From contig CAJCIN010000175.1 in the NCBI GenBank assembly GCA_903970385.1, positions 1 through 44,195 on the forward strand: a stretch of 44,195 bases of DNA. The letters are read 5' to 3'. A program made the translations under genes and the position numbers. This DNA is from Rhodospirillales bacterium (GTDB taxonomy: Bacteria; Vulcanimicrobiota; Vulcanimicrobiia; Vulcanimicrobiales; Vulcanimicrobiaceae). The notes beneath the pieces were generated by a model. It worked only from the letters and a program-made list of their open reading frames with translations. It was not told where the DNA came from and did no database searches. Below, piece after piece: positions 7,803-15,102 of the stretch. Each line of letters starts with the position of its first letter. Positions within the stretch are counted from its first letter, which is position 1.

Positions 7803-8648
7803 CTACGGTTCCACGGACGGCGCGTCGCGCAGCGCGCGCGGTGCGACGACGACGCGTGCGATCCGGCCGAACGAGACGGCGGGCGCGACGAGCGCGCTCT
7901 GATACAGCGAGCCTTCCGGGTGATCGACGCGCGCGATCGTTCCGAGCGGAAGTCCCGCGCGAAACGAACGGCCCGATCCCGTCACGACGACGTCGCCGAC
8001 GCGCAGCTTCGCATCTTGCGAGACGTATTCGAGCCGGATGCTTCCGTTCGTGCCCGTCGCGATGCCCCACCAGCGGCCGCGTTGAACGACGGCCGGGACC
8101 TTGCTCGCACCGTCCGTGACCAGGAGGACGGTGCTCTCGAGCGGCGTGACGGCCGTGACGCGGCCGACGACGCCGTCCGCGTTCGTGACGCCGTCGCCCG
8201 CCGCGATGCCGTCGCGCGAGCCGCGATCGAGCGTGATCTGCCGCGAGACGTCTTCGGGATCGTAACCGATCGTCGTCGCGGTGACGCCGCCGGGGGCGGC
8301 CGCTTCTGCACGAGCGATCGCTCGCGCCTCGGGCGCGCGCGACAGCGCCTCGTTCAGGCGCGCGTTCTCACCTCGCAAGGTTTGCAATTTCTCACGGAGC
8401 GCCGCATTCTCCGAGAACAGTCGCGGGGTCGAGACGACGGCGGCGCCGGTGTTGCGCGCCGCCGCCGAGACGGCGGCGGCGGCGGTTTGGAACGCGTATG
8501 CGGTCGAAGCGACCGCGACCGCGATGATGCTTGGTTTACCGCTCTTCGCGGCATCGAGTTGGACGAGAGCGATCAGCGCGGCGACGATCACCGCGCCGAT
8601 TACGGCGAATAGCTTTCTCTCATCCCGATACGTAAAGATTGATACCAC
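7803..8648 (-). CDS. mreC: Rod-shape protein MreC
   Basis: A periplasmic scaffold anchored by one N-terminal helix (LFAVIGAVIVAALIALVQL). A coiled-coil segment follows (ENAALREKLQTLRGENARLNE is heptad-like), then the paired beta-barrel MreC core with ITLDRGSRDGIAAGDGV, VVGRVTAVTPLESTVLLVTD and LRVGDVVVTGSGR. The product has 281 residues. GTG at 8648 overlaps mreB by 49 bases, which is long for this operon. It is the only canonical start that keeps the FTYRDERKLF lead, and no later canonical start precedes the helix. Confidence 0.93.
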   Translation of the reverse strand: MVSIFTYRDERKLFAVIGAVIVAALIALVQLDAAKSGKPSIIAVAVASTAYAFQTAAAAVSAAARNTGAAVVSTPRLFSENAALREKLQTLRGENARLNEALSRAPEARAIARAEAAAPGGVTATTIGYDPEDVSRQITLDRGSRDGIAAGDGVTNADGVVGRVTAVTPLESTVLLVTDGASKVPAVVQRGRWWGIATGTNGSIRLEYVSQDAKLRVGDVVVTGSGRSFRAGLPLGTIARVDHPEGSLYQSALVAPAVSFGRIARVVVAPRALRDAPSVEP

Positions 8649-9691
8649 CTCGTAAACCGATCCGCATGCGGCCGCACTTGCTCGAGGAGGGTCGGCGATC
8701 CCAGAATTTCGCCGGCTCCGCGCGCGACGCAGGTGAGCGGGTCGAGCGCGACCGTCGTCGGCACGTTGCCGCGAGCGCCGATCCGGCTCGCGAGACCGGC
8801 GATGAGGGCGCCGCCGCCGGTCAGCGTGATGCCGGATTCGATCAGATCGGAGGCGACGTCCGGTGGAACGGATTCGAGCACGGCGAGGACGCCGCGCAGG
8901 ATGCGCTCGATGCCGTCCTCCATCGCTTCGCCGACGAGCGTTTCGCTCACTTCGCGCGTGCGCGGCGAGGCCGCCTCGAGGTCGCCGCCGCTCACGAGCG
9001 CCGGCGCGACGCCGCGCGGTCTGCCGGCGAAGCCGAGGTCGATCTTCAACTGCTCGGCGGTGAGCGCTCCCACGGCGAAGCGCTCCGCCCGCAGACGTTG
9101 GGCGATCGCCTGGTCGAACACGTCGCCGCCGACCTGGATCGACGACAGCCGGATCACGCCCGCCGTGCCGAGCACCGCGATCTCCGTCGTGCCGCCGCCG
9201 ATGTCGACGACCATCTGCGCGCGCAAGCTCGTGACGTCGAGGCCGGCGCCGACCGCTGCGGCGACCGCTTGCGGAACGTACGTCGTGTAGCGGGCACCCG
9301 CGGCGCGGACCGCCTGCTCGACGGCCTTGCATTCGATGTCGGTCGCGCAACCGGGGATGCACGCGATCAGGCGCGGAGCGAGCCGCGGCCGCGAGGCCAG
9401 AGCTCGATCGACCAGCCGGGCGACGAGGGTCTGCGCGGCGCGAAAATCGGAGATGGTCCCACGCTGGAGCGGCCGCACGACGCGGATGTGCGCCGGGGTG
9501 CGGCCTTCCAACTCTTTGGCGGCGCGCCCGATCGCGACGATCTCGTCCGTGCGCAGGTCGTAGGCGACGACGGACGGCTCGCTGACGATCACGCCGGCGC
9601 CGCGTTCGTAGACGACCGTGTTCGCCGTGCCGAGGTCGAGCCCGATGTCGGGGCTGACGGTCGATCGTACGCTGCTCAGGAGCGAGCTCAC
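8600..9691 (-). CDS. mreB: Rod-shape actin homologue MreB
   Basis: A 363-residue cytoskeletal ATPase that positions wall synthesis. It has the actin-fold phosphate loop IGLDLGTANTVVY at the N-terminus, YVPQAVAAAVGAGLDV, the second phosphate motif VVDIGGGTTEIAVL, and ITLTGGGALIAGL for adenosine binding near residue 300. Family length is about 335-350; here the tail carries WYQSLRIGMRESYSP. The GTG start overlaps the maf stop (GTGA), so synthesis is probably coupled. Confidence 0.97.
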   Translation of the reverse strand: MSSLLSSVRSTVSPDIGLDLGTANTVVYERGAGVIVSEPSVVAYDLRTDEIVAIGRAAKELEGRTPAHIRVVRPLQRGTISDFRAAQTLVARLVDRALASRPRLAPRLIACIPGCATDIECKAVEQAVRAAGARYTTYVPQAVAAAVGAGLDVTSLRAQMVVDIGGGTTEIAVLGTAGVIRLSSIQVGGDVFDQAIAQRLRAERFAVGALTAEQLKIDLGFAGRPRGVAPALVSGGDLEAASPRTREVSETLVGEAMEDGIERILRGVLAVLESVPPDVASDLIESGITLTGGGALIAGLASRIGARGNVPTTVALDPLTCVARGAGEILGSPTLLEQVRPHADRFTRWYQSLRIGMRESYSP

Positions 9692-10305
9692 GAGCGCCGC
9701 TCCGTTCCGGGGGCACGTGCGCCGGGCAGCCGGTAGCCGAGTTCCGGAATGCGGCGGACGAAGTCGCCGAGCGGAAAGCCCATCACGGTATAAAAGTCGC
9801 CTTCGATTCGCTCGACGAGCGCCGCGCCGCGGCCCTGGATGCCGTACGAGCCGGCCTTGTCGAACGGGTCGCCCGTCGCGATATACGTTCGGACGATCTC
9901 ATCGGAAAGCTTAGCGAAGCGAACGCGCGTTGAGACGGTCGCTTCGATCCGGTCGCCCGCGGCGCCGTCTCGGGCGACGTACGCCGTGTGCACGACGTGC
10001 TCGCGACCGGAAAGGGCGCCGAGCGTTCGCACGGCATCGTCGGCATCGCGCGGTTTTCCGAGGGCGATTCCGTCCAGGTCGACGACCGTATCGGCGGCGA
10101 CGATCAACTCGGCGGGTTCCCGCAAGGCAACCGCGTCGGCTTTTGCAGCCGCGTGGAATGCCGCGAGTTCGCGAGGACCATAACCGGGGCGGTCTCCTTC
10201 GTCGACGTCGCTCGGGAGAACGCGGACGTTCAAGCCGAGCGAAGTGAGCAGTTCGTAGCGCCTCGGCGAGGCGCTGGCGAGCACGATCGACGTCAGGTCG
10301 CGCAT
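9688..10305 (-). CDS. maf: Maf-family nucleoside triphosphate pyrophosphatase
   Basis: A 205-residue house-cleaning enzyme that hydrolyses non-canonical or pyrimidine NTPs (dTTP/UTP type) to NMP. It shows ASASPRRYELL at the start, the acidic DEGDRPGYGPRELA, the catalytic AADTVVDLDG, and YGIQGRGAALVERIEGDFYTVMGFPL near the end. ATG 10305 gives MRDLTSIVLASASPRR, the typical family N-terminus; longer frames add only arginine-rich noise. It sits directly upstream of mreB, an arrangement found in many bacteria. The 85-base AT-richer gap before it may hold a promoter. Confidence 0.96.
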   Translation of the reverse strand: MRDLTSIVLASASPRRYELLTSLGLNVRVLPSDVDEGDRPGYGPRELAAFHAAAKADAVALREPAELIVAADTVVDLDGIALGKPRDADDAVRTLGALSGREHVVHTAYVARDGAAGDRIEATVSTRVRFAKLSDEIVRTYIATGDPFDKAGSYGIQGRGAALVERIEGDFYTVMGFPLGDFVRRIPELGYRLPGARAPGTERRS

Positions 10306-10323
10306 ACGGTCGATCGCGTCTTC

Positions 10324-10329
10324 AGTATA
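10324..10329 (-). promoter_or_regulatory. Possible internal -10 element upstream of maf-mreBCD
   Basis: The gap between the lipoprotein stop and maf is one of the few AT-richer stretches in this string and contains TATACT on the minus strand, a 5/6 match to a sigma-70 -10 box. I see no good -35 at the usual spacing, so this is a weak suggestion that maf-mreBCD-mrdA can be transcribed separately from obgE-lysA. Confidence 0.25.
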
Positions 10330-10390
10330 GAGAACGGCGGGGCGGTTTGTATAGAAGCACGTGCAAAGAAAATGACGGCGGCCCGCTCCT

Positions 10391-10813
10391 TCACTGATAA
10401 ACCTTCCCGGCCACCTGCACGTAGCCGCCCGCTCGGCGCCCGCGCGGGTCGAGATGCGTCTCGTGGATGAGGCCTCCAGTCGCATCGTACACGTACTCGC
10501 CGCGAACGACCACGGCGTCGCCTTCGGCGATCGGAATCGGACCCGTGAGATCGACGTTCGTTTCGACGCGGACCGTGAGTCCGCGGCCCGCGGAGCCGCG
10601 CAGATGCAGCAGAAAGCCTTCGTGGCGGCCGCTCGGTCCGCGCCGCGTGCCGAGAAGCTGCGCCACGTTTCCGGCAGCCGTCACCTCGACGTGCGAGGTG
10701 CCGGTGCTCCACGCGCGATAGACGTCGCCGTTCGAATCGCCCGGATCGCTCGTCCGGCCGCAGCCCGAGAGACCGAGCACGGCGACGGCGATCGCGATGC
10801 GGCGGGCGATCAT
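10391..10813 (-). CDS. Small lipoprotein with DUF3465-like domain
   Basis: 140 residues starting MIARRIAIAVAVLGLSGCGR, a type II signal peptide with lipobox L-S-G-C and the cleavage cysteine near residue 18. The rest matches the DUF3465 pattern: VAQLLGTRRGPSGRHEGFLL, LTVRVETNVDLTGPIPIAEG, then GDAVVVRGEYVYD, TGGLIHETHLDPRGR and a final aromatic strand. This looks like a small OB-like beta domain. Function is unknown. The ATG overlaps the lysA stop (ATGA), so the gene is translated with lysA. Confidence 0.8.
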   Translation of the reverse strand: MIARRIAIAVAVLGLSGCGRTSDPGDSNGDVYRAWSTGTSHVEVTAAGNVAQLLGTRRGPSGRHEGFLLHLRGSAGRGLTVRVETNVDLTGPIPIAEGDAVVVRGEYVYDATGGLIHETHLDPRGRRAGGYVQVAGKVYQ

Positions 10814-12072
10814 CGCGGCTCGTCGACGTCGTTGCGCAAGACGTCCGCGTCGCGTTCGCGCCGGACGACGAGCCGATGTTCGCCGCGTCCCGCGAACGCG
10901 ACGGCCGGCTTCGGAAACCGATTGTAATTGCTCGCCATACTGTACGTGTATGCGCCGGCCGTTCCGACGGCGAGGAGATCGCCCGCGGCGAGATCGGCCG
11001 GAAGCGGGGCGACGACGAGACGGTCGCTCTCGCACGAACGGCCGCAGACCGTGAACTCTTCGAACGCGGCTCGGCTCGACCGGCCGGCGAGAGCGGGGTG
11101 ATGGTACGCGCCGTAGAGCGCCGGTCGCGGGTTATCGGCAATGCTCCCGTCGACGATCGCGAAACGGTGGTCGCCGTGACGCTTGACGGCGCCGACCCGG
11201 TAGAGCGACGTTCCCGCGGTCGCGACGATGCTGCGACCGGGTTCGATGCCGATGCGCGGCATCGCGAGACGCCGAGCGCCGACTTCGTCGCCGACCGCGG
11301 TGCGGATATCGCGCAACAGGCGATCGAGGTCGAGCCGCTCGCCGTCCGGCCGGCCGTCGACGCCGAAGCCGCCACCCACGACGAGGTCGTGCGCGGGCGC
11401 GCCGGCGGCGCGCATACGGGCCAGCGTGTCGACGAGCACACCGGCGCTCTGCGCGTACGGCTCGGCGTCGAAGAGCTGCGATCCGAGATGGCCGTGCACG
11501 CCGCCGAGGACGATGCCGTCGCTCGCGACCGCGAACGCGATCGCGCGATCGATGGTCTCGCGCGAGAAGCCGAATTTCGACGCCTCGCCGCCGGTGAGCA
11601 CGTGTGCGTGCGTCCGCGCCGCCACGCCGGTGTTGAGCCGCAAGAGAACGGAGATCGGCGAGTCGTTCGACGCGCGGTTTGCAAGGGCGGCCAATTCTTC
11701 GAAGTGGTCGACGACGACGCGGCCGACGCGGCCGGCCGCGATCGCGTCGAGTTCCGTTTCCGTTTTGCCGCAACCGTGCATCACGAGCCGCGCGGGCGGC
11801 ACGCCCGCGCGCTCGGCCGTCAGGAGCTCGCCGAGCGAGCAGACGTCGATCCCGAGACCGCCCGCCGCGATGCGCCGCGCGAGCTGCACGAACAGCAATG
11901 CTTTACCAGCGTAGTAAACGTCGATGCCGAGCCGTTCGCCCGCGGACGCGAACCACGCGACGTTCGCGTCGAGGACGTCCGTGTCGAGTGCGAGGAGCGG
12001 CGTGCCGTAGGCGTGCGCGAGTTCGTTTGCCGGAACGCCGCCGATCGCGAGACCGTCGCGTTCAGTCCGCAT
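10810..12072 (-). CDS. lysA: Diaminopimelate decarboxylase LysA
   Basis: Removes carbon dioxide from meso-diaminopimelate to make lysine. The 420-residue fold-type III PLP enzyme has the Schiff-base lysine K57 in YYAGKALL, DVCSLGELLTAERAGVP, MHGCGKTETELDAI, KFGF, HGHLGSQLFD (HIGSQ equivalent), VVGGGFGVD for the phosphate loop, EPGRSIVATAG, and SCESDRL in place of the usual C-E-S-G/S-D. GAYTYSMASNYNRFPKPA is the classic C-terminal motif. The ATG at 12072 overlaps nadD by 11 bases. Position next to peptidoglycan genes fits balancing DAP between wall and lysine. Confidence 0.96.
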   Translation of the reverse strand: MRTERDGLAIGGVPANELAHAYGTPLLALDTDVLDANVAWFASAGERLGIDVYYAGKALLFVQLARRIAAGGLGIDVCSLGELLTAERAGVPPARLVMHGCGKTETELDAIAAGRVGRVVVDHFEELAALANRASNDSPISVLLRLNTGVAARTHAHVLTGGEASKFGFSRETIDRAIAFAVASDGIVLGGVHGHLGSQLFDAEPYAQSAGVLVDTLARMRAAGAPAHDLVVGGGFGVDGRPDGERLDLDRLLRDIRTAVGDEVGARRLAMPRIGIEPGRSIVATAGTSLYRVGAVKRHGDHRFAIVDGSIADNPRPALYGAYHHPALAGRSSRAAFEEFTVCGRSCESDRLVVAPLPADLAAGDLLAVGTAGAYTYSMASNYNRFPKPAVAFAGRGEHRLVVRRERDADVLRNDVDEPR

Positions 12073-12688
12073 GCGCGAGCGCGTCCGGGGTCGCGCGGTA
12101 CAAGCCGTGCTCGGCGATATACCGCGCGACGAACTCGGGCACGAGATAGCGGATGCTTCCGCCGCGCGCGAGTTGTCGCCGCACGAGCGTCGCCGATCCG
12201 TTGAGCGCGGGCAGATCGAGGACGCGCAGTTTCTCGCGATCGCCGGGTGCGAGCGTCGCGAGGAGTGAGTCGACGCGTTCGGGTGCGCGCTCGGCGCGCG
12301 GCGCGATGGCGAACGCATCGAGATTCGCGAGCACGACGTCGAAGCGTTGCCACGGCGAGTCGACGAGCGAATCGCCGCCGACGACGAACGTCAGGTCGTC
12401 GTGCGGATGGCGCGCGCGCACGCGCGGCAGCAGATCCGCGCTGTAGCCCGTCGCGCTCGCGTCGAGATCGGTTTCGTCGATCGCGAAATGCGGATTCGAC
12501 GCGAGCGCGCCGCGGAGCATGGCCATGCGCTGCTCGATCGATGCGACCGGGCCCGAGCGATAGTGCGAGCCGCGCGTCGGAAGAAAGATCATGCGCTCGA
12601 GGCCGAGTTCGACGCGTGCCGCCTCGGCGACGAAGAGATGCGCGTTGTGAACCGGATCGAACGTCCCTCCGAAGAGGCCGATCTTCAC
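12062..12688 (-). CDS. nadD: Nicotinate-nucleotide adenylyltransferase NadD
   Basis: Forms deamido-NAD from nicotinate mononucleotide and ATP. The 208-residue nucleotidyltransferase has IGLFGGTFDPVHNAHL at the start, LPTRGSHYRS, FVVGGDSLVDSPWQR, and the C-terminal GSATLVRRQLARGGSIRYLV where relatives have the I-S-S-T-x-x-R motif. Here it reads S-A-T-L-V-R, a conservative variant. It ends VARYIAEHGLY as usual. GTG at 12688 overlaps the stop of the 46-residue gene (GTGA). Confidence 0.96.
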   Translation of the reverse strand: MKIGLFGGTFDPVHNAHLFVAEAARVELGLERMIFLPTRGSHYRSGPVASIEQRMAMLRGALASNPHFAIDETDLDASATGYSADLLPRVRARHPHDDLTFVVGGDSLVDSPWQRFDVVLANLDAFAIAPRAERAPERVDSLLATLAPGDREKLRVLDLPALNGSATLVRRQLARGGSIRYLVPEFVARYIAEHGLYRATPDALAHAD

Positions 12689-12825
12689 GGAGACGGCGAG
12701 GCGGTCGCGTGCGCGCGCACGTGCGTCGATGCCGAGCCGGCGCGCAGGCCCGCGTAATAGGCGAGCGCGATCACGATCGCGAGCGCGACGACGAAACCGG
12801 CGTAGAACTTCGCGGTCGCGTTCAC
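12685..12825 (-). CDS. 46-residue single-helix membrane peptide coupled to obgE and nadD
   Basis: A short gene bracketed by two four-base GTGA overlaps: its GTG overlaps the obgE stop and its TGA overlaps the nadD start. The product begins with a short polar lead NATAKFYAG, then a membrane helix FVVALAIVIALAYYAG, then a basic, Ala/Ser/Thr-rich tail. The double coupling and the clear helix make chance unlikely. I know no family. It could be a small membrane protein or a translational relay between obgE and nadD. Confidence 0.7.
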   Translation of the reverse strand: MNATAKFYAGFVVALAIVIALAYYAGLRAGSASTHVRAHATASPSP

Positions 12826-14087
12826 GAGTAGTCGAACTCGTGACCGGCGATGCGTACCGTGTCGCCGTCCTGCGCGCCGAGTTCGCGCAGCCGTTTGTCC
12901 ACGCCCATCTTTGCGAGAATCGCTTCGAACCGACCGAGTCCTTCATCGGTATCGAAATCCGTCATCGCCGCGAGCCGCTCGACGCGATCGCCCGTCACGA
13001 CGAACGCACCGTCCGGGTCGCGCTCGATCGCGAACGCCTCTTGCGGCGTGAGAACGAATCGCGGCGTATCGGGTTCCGCGATCTCGACCTTCGGCGCGGA
13101 CGCGATCGCGCGAAACGCCGCGTACAAGAGATCGCGCACGCCTTCGCCCGTCACGGCCGAGATCGCCCGGAGACCCTCGATCTGCGGCCGCAATTCCTCG
13201 AAGCGTTCGCGGGCCTCGGGAAGATCGAGTTTCGAAAGCACCGGGATGATCGGCCGGTCGAGCAGGGCGGGATTCCAGAGCCGCAATTCGTTTTCGATCG
13301 TCGCGCGGTCAGCGAGGACGCGCTCCGCGGGAGATGCGCCGTCCATGAGGTGGATCAGGACGCGCGTGCGTTCGATGTGCCGCAGAAAACGGTCGCCGAG
13401 TCCCGAACCCGCGTGCGCGCCTTCGATCAAACCCGGGACGTCGACCATGACGAACGATTCTTCGGGCGCGAGCCGCACGACGCCGAGCTGCGGTTCGAGA
13501 GTCGTGAACGGGTAGTCGGCGATCTTCGGCCGCGCGGCCGACGCGACGCTGAGCAACGTCGATTTTCCGGCGTTCGGCAGCCCGACCACGCCGCAATCGG
13601 CGAGCAACTTGAGCTCGAGGCGCAACGAACAGCCGTCGGCCGGCTCGCCTTTCTCCGCGAAGCGAGGCGCCTGCCGCGCGCTCGTCGCGAAATGCTGGTT
13701 GCCGAGGCCGCCGCGACCGCCCTTGGCGACGCGGATGCGCTCGCCCGGCACGGACAGGTCGGCGAGCAAGAACTCCCCGCCGTCTTCCTCGATGCGGTAG
13801 ACGAGCGTGCCGACCGGAACGGGGACGACGAGGTCGAGCGCGCCGCGGCCCGACTTGTTCGAGGTCGACCCCGGTTTGCCGGCCTCGGCCACGAACTGCT
13901 TCTTGAACCGGAAGTCGATGAGCGTGGAGAGCTCGGGCGTCGCCTCGAGCACGACGTCGCCGCCCCGGCCGCCGTCGCCGCCCGCCGGGCCGCCCTTCGG
14001 CACGTACTTCTCGCGCCGCCACGCGACGATGCCGTCGCCGCCGCGACCGCCGCCGACCGCGATCGTCACCTCGTCGATGAACTGCAT
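12822..14087 (-). CDS. obgE: Obg GTPase (ObgE/CgtA)
   Basis: A GTPase of large-subunit assembly and the stringent response. The 421-residue product has the glycine-rich Obg fold (MQFIDEVTIAVGGGRGGDG, KGGPAGGDGGRGGDV), the G domain with GLPNAGKSTLLS, DYPFTTLEP and DVPGLIEGAHAGSGLG, VLSKLDLPEA for the guanine base, and a C-terminal OCT domain ending RIAGHEFDY. ATG 14087 gives the standard start. An intrinsic terminator lies between it and rpmA, so it is read by readthrough or by its own promoter. Confidence 0.97.
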   Translation of the reverse strand: MQFIDEVTIAVGGGRGGDGIVAWRREKYVPKGGPAGGDGGRGGDVVLEATPELSTLIDFRFKKQFVAEAGKPGSTSNKSGRGALDLVVPVPVGTLVYRIEEDGGEFLLADLSVPGERIRVAKGGRGGLGNQHFATSARQAPRFAEKGEPADGCSLRLELKLLADCGVVGLPNAGKSTLLSVASAARPKIADYPFTTLEPQLGVVRLAPEESFVMVDVPGLIEGAHAGSGLGDRFLRHIERTRVLIHLMDGASPAERVLADRATIENELRLWNPALLDRPIIPVLSKLDLPEARERFEELRPQIEGLRAISAVTGEGVRDLLYAAFRAIASAPKVEIAEPDTPRFVLTPQEAFAIERDPDGAFVVTGDRVERLAAMTDFDTDEGLGRFEAILAKMGVDKRLRELGAQDGDTVRIAGHEFDYS

Positions 14088-14120
14088 CAGCGGCGCACGC
14101 GCGGCCGCGCGGCCGCCCGC

Positions 14121-14148
14121 AAAAAGCAAAAGAGCCCGAAGGCTCTTT
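14121..14148 (-). terminator. Intrinsic terminator with UUCG loop between rpmA and obgE
   Basis: On the minus strand, stem AAAGAGCC/GGCTCTTT (8 bp) with a TTCG tetraloop is followed by TGCTTTTT. It lies 32 bases past the rpmA stop and 33 bases before obgE. It can end rpmA transcripts or act as a partial terminator that sets obgE below the ribosomal-protein level. Confidence 0.85.
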
Positions 14149-14180
14149 CGGTCGCCGGACCGCCCGGCAGCCCGCCCGGC

Positions 14181-14459
14181 TTAAGCCGCGGCGATGACGT
14201 TGACGTGCTTACGATTCCGCTTTTCCGTAAAGGACACGAAGCCCGGAACCAGGGCGAACAGCGTGTTGTCCTTGCCCATGCCGACTCCGAGGCCCGGGTA
14301 GAACTTCGTCCCGCGCTGGCGGACGATGATGTTTCCGGCGACGACGGCCTCGCCGCCGAAGCGCTTCACGCCGAGACGCTGGGCGTTGGAATCCCGACCG
14401 TTACGGGTCGAGCCGGCGCCTTTTTTGGACGCGAACAGCTGCAGATCGAACGTGAACAT
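14181..14459 (-). CDS. rpmA: Ribosomal protein bL27 with cleavable N-terminal extension
   Basis: 92 residues. The body [20 protein letters not shown], then [18 protein letters not shown] and [12 protein letters not shown], is standard bL27, whose N-terminal tail reaches toward the peptidyl-transferase centre. Ahead of it stands [10 protein letters not shown], matching the extension of Firmicutes bL27 (for example Staphylococcus) that the cysteine protease Prp removes just before the S-K-K-G. The usual partners rplU and prp are not adjacent; a 62-residue unknown gene takes that place. ATG 14459 is the only start that gives this form. Confidence 0.97.
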   Translation of the reverse strand: MFTFDLQLFASKKGAGSTRNGRDSNAQRLGVKRFGGEAVVAGNIIVRQRGTKFYPGLGVGMGKDNTLFALVPGFVSFTEKRNRKHVNVIAAA

Positions 14460-14520
14460 AGCGTCGACCAGTATAGCAAGGGTCGCTCGGCCGCGCAAGG
14501 CGCGCGACCGCGTCGCGGCG

Positions 14521-14709
14521 TCAGGCCGAGCGCGTCGCGAAATCGTCGAGATCGCGGAGCGCCGTCGAGAGCGTCTCGCGTGCCCGGTCGAGCGCCGCGC
14601 CGGTCTCCGCGTCCGCCGACGCGTGCGCGCTCCGCGCCACCTCGATCGCATCCCGAACGAGTTCGCGCAACGCACGCAGCCGATCGGGATCGTTCGTCTG
14701 TGAAGCCAT
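14521..14709 (-). CDS. 62-residue helical hypothetical protein upstream of rpmA
   Basis: ATG-started frame with product beginning [20 protein letters not shown] and continuing as an acidic/basic helix rich in Ala, Arg and Asp ([20 protein letters not shown], then [19 protein letters not shown]). It has no cysteine, so it is not a Prp-type protease, and it has no membrane segment. It lies 61 bases before rpmA on the same strand. I do not recognise a family; helical periodicity suggests a small dimer or a binding partner. Confidence 0.55.
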   Translation of the reverse strand: MASQTNDPDRLRALRELVRDAIEVARSAHASADAETGAALDRARETLSTALRDLDDFATRSA

Positions 14710-14910
14710 GCCCGCAGCGTGCCCGCCCCGGCCCCCGCCCAACCGCTCCGGGGCAGGCCCGCACGAGGGCCGCGTCATACGCAATCGAGAGGGTGGCCGA
14801 AAGCCGCCCTTTCGCGCGCGCCGCCGCACCGGTCGAGGCGGCATGGGGAACACCACCCGGCGCTCGATACGGCTCGCCGGCCACCGCCACGCGAAGGAAC
14901 GGAATGTGAG

Positions 14911-14977
14911 AGCAACGTTGGTCAATGAGCCCGCGAGTGCGGGCTCGGGGGGGAACGGGGGGCCGTGCCGCCCCGTT
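14911..14977 (+). repeat. Two-hairpin repeat, copy 2
   Basis: AGCAACGTTGGTCAAT leads into the perfect stem-loop GAGCCCGCGAGTGCGGGCTC (14927-14946), a run of seven G, then AACGGGG/CCCCGTT (14954-14960 with 14971-14977). Nearly identical to copy 3 and close to copy 1. Confidence 0.9.
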
Positions 14978-14998
14978 CTCAAGGAACGGATCTTGGAA

Positions 14999-15064
14999 GC
15001 AATAGTCGTCATTGAGCCCGCGAGTGCGGGCTCGGGGGAGAACGGGGGGCCGTGCCGCCCCGTT
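14999..15064 (+). repeat. Two-hairpin repeat, copy 3
   Basis: GCAATAGTCGTCATT, then the same 20-base stem-loop (15014-15033), a G-rich spacer, and AACGGGG/CCCCGTT (15041-15047 with 15058-15064). It is in the same orientation as copy 2, with start points 88 bases apart. Confidence 0.9.
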
Positions 15065-15073
15065 GGCAACGGA

Positions 15074-15092
15074 GGGGGGCTTCGCCGCCCCG
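15074..15092 (+). repeat. Partial repeat (second hairpin only) before fabF
   Basis: A G-run, CTTCGCCG and CCCCG resemble the second hairpin of the repeat without the first. It ends 10 bases before the apparent ATA start of fabF. The G-run is also the only Shine-Dalgarno-like sequence (GGAGG, 15071-15075) near that start, and the hairpin would bury part of it. Confidence 0.5.
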
Positions 15093-15102
15093 ATTCTAAG
15101 CC

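Larger units (their letters stand above)
14710..15102. other. 393-base gene-free gap with repeat copies between divergent units
   Basis: This separates the minus-strand rpmA string from the plus-strand fabF string, so it should hold both promoters, though I cannot point to a convincing -35/-10 pair. The left third contains an 8-bp hairpin with loop CGAAA (14790-14810, AGGGTGGC/GCCGCCCT with one G-T pair). The right half holds two full copies and one partial copy of the two-hairpin repeat. The frames that cross the repeats encode PASAGSG-like peptides and look spurious. Confidence 0.7.
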
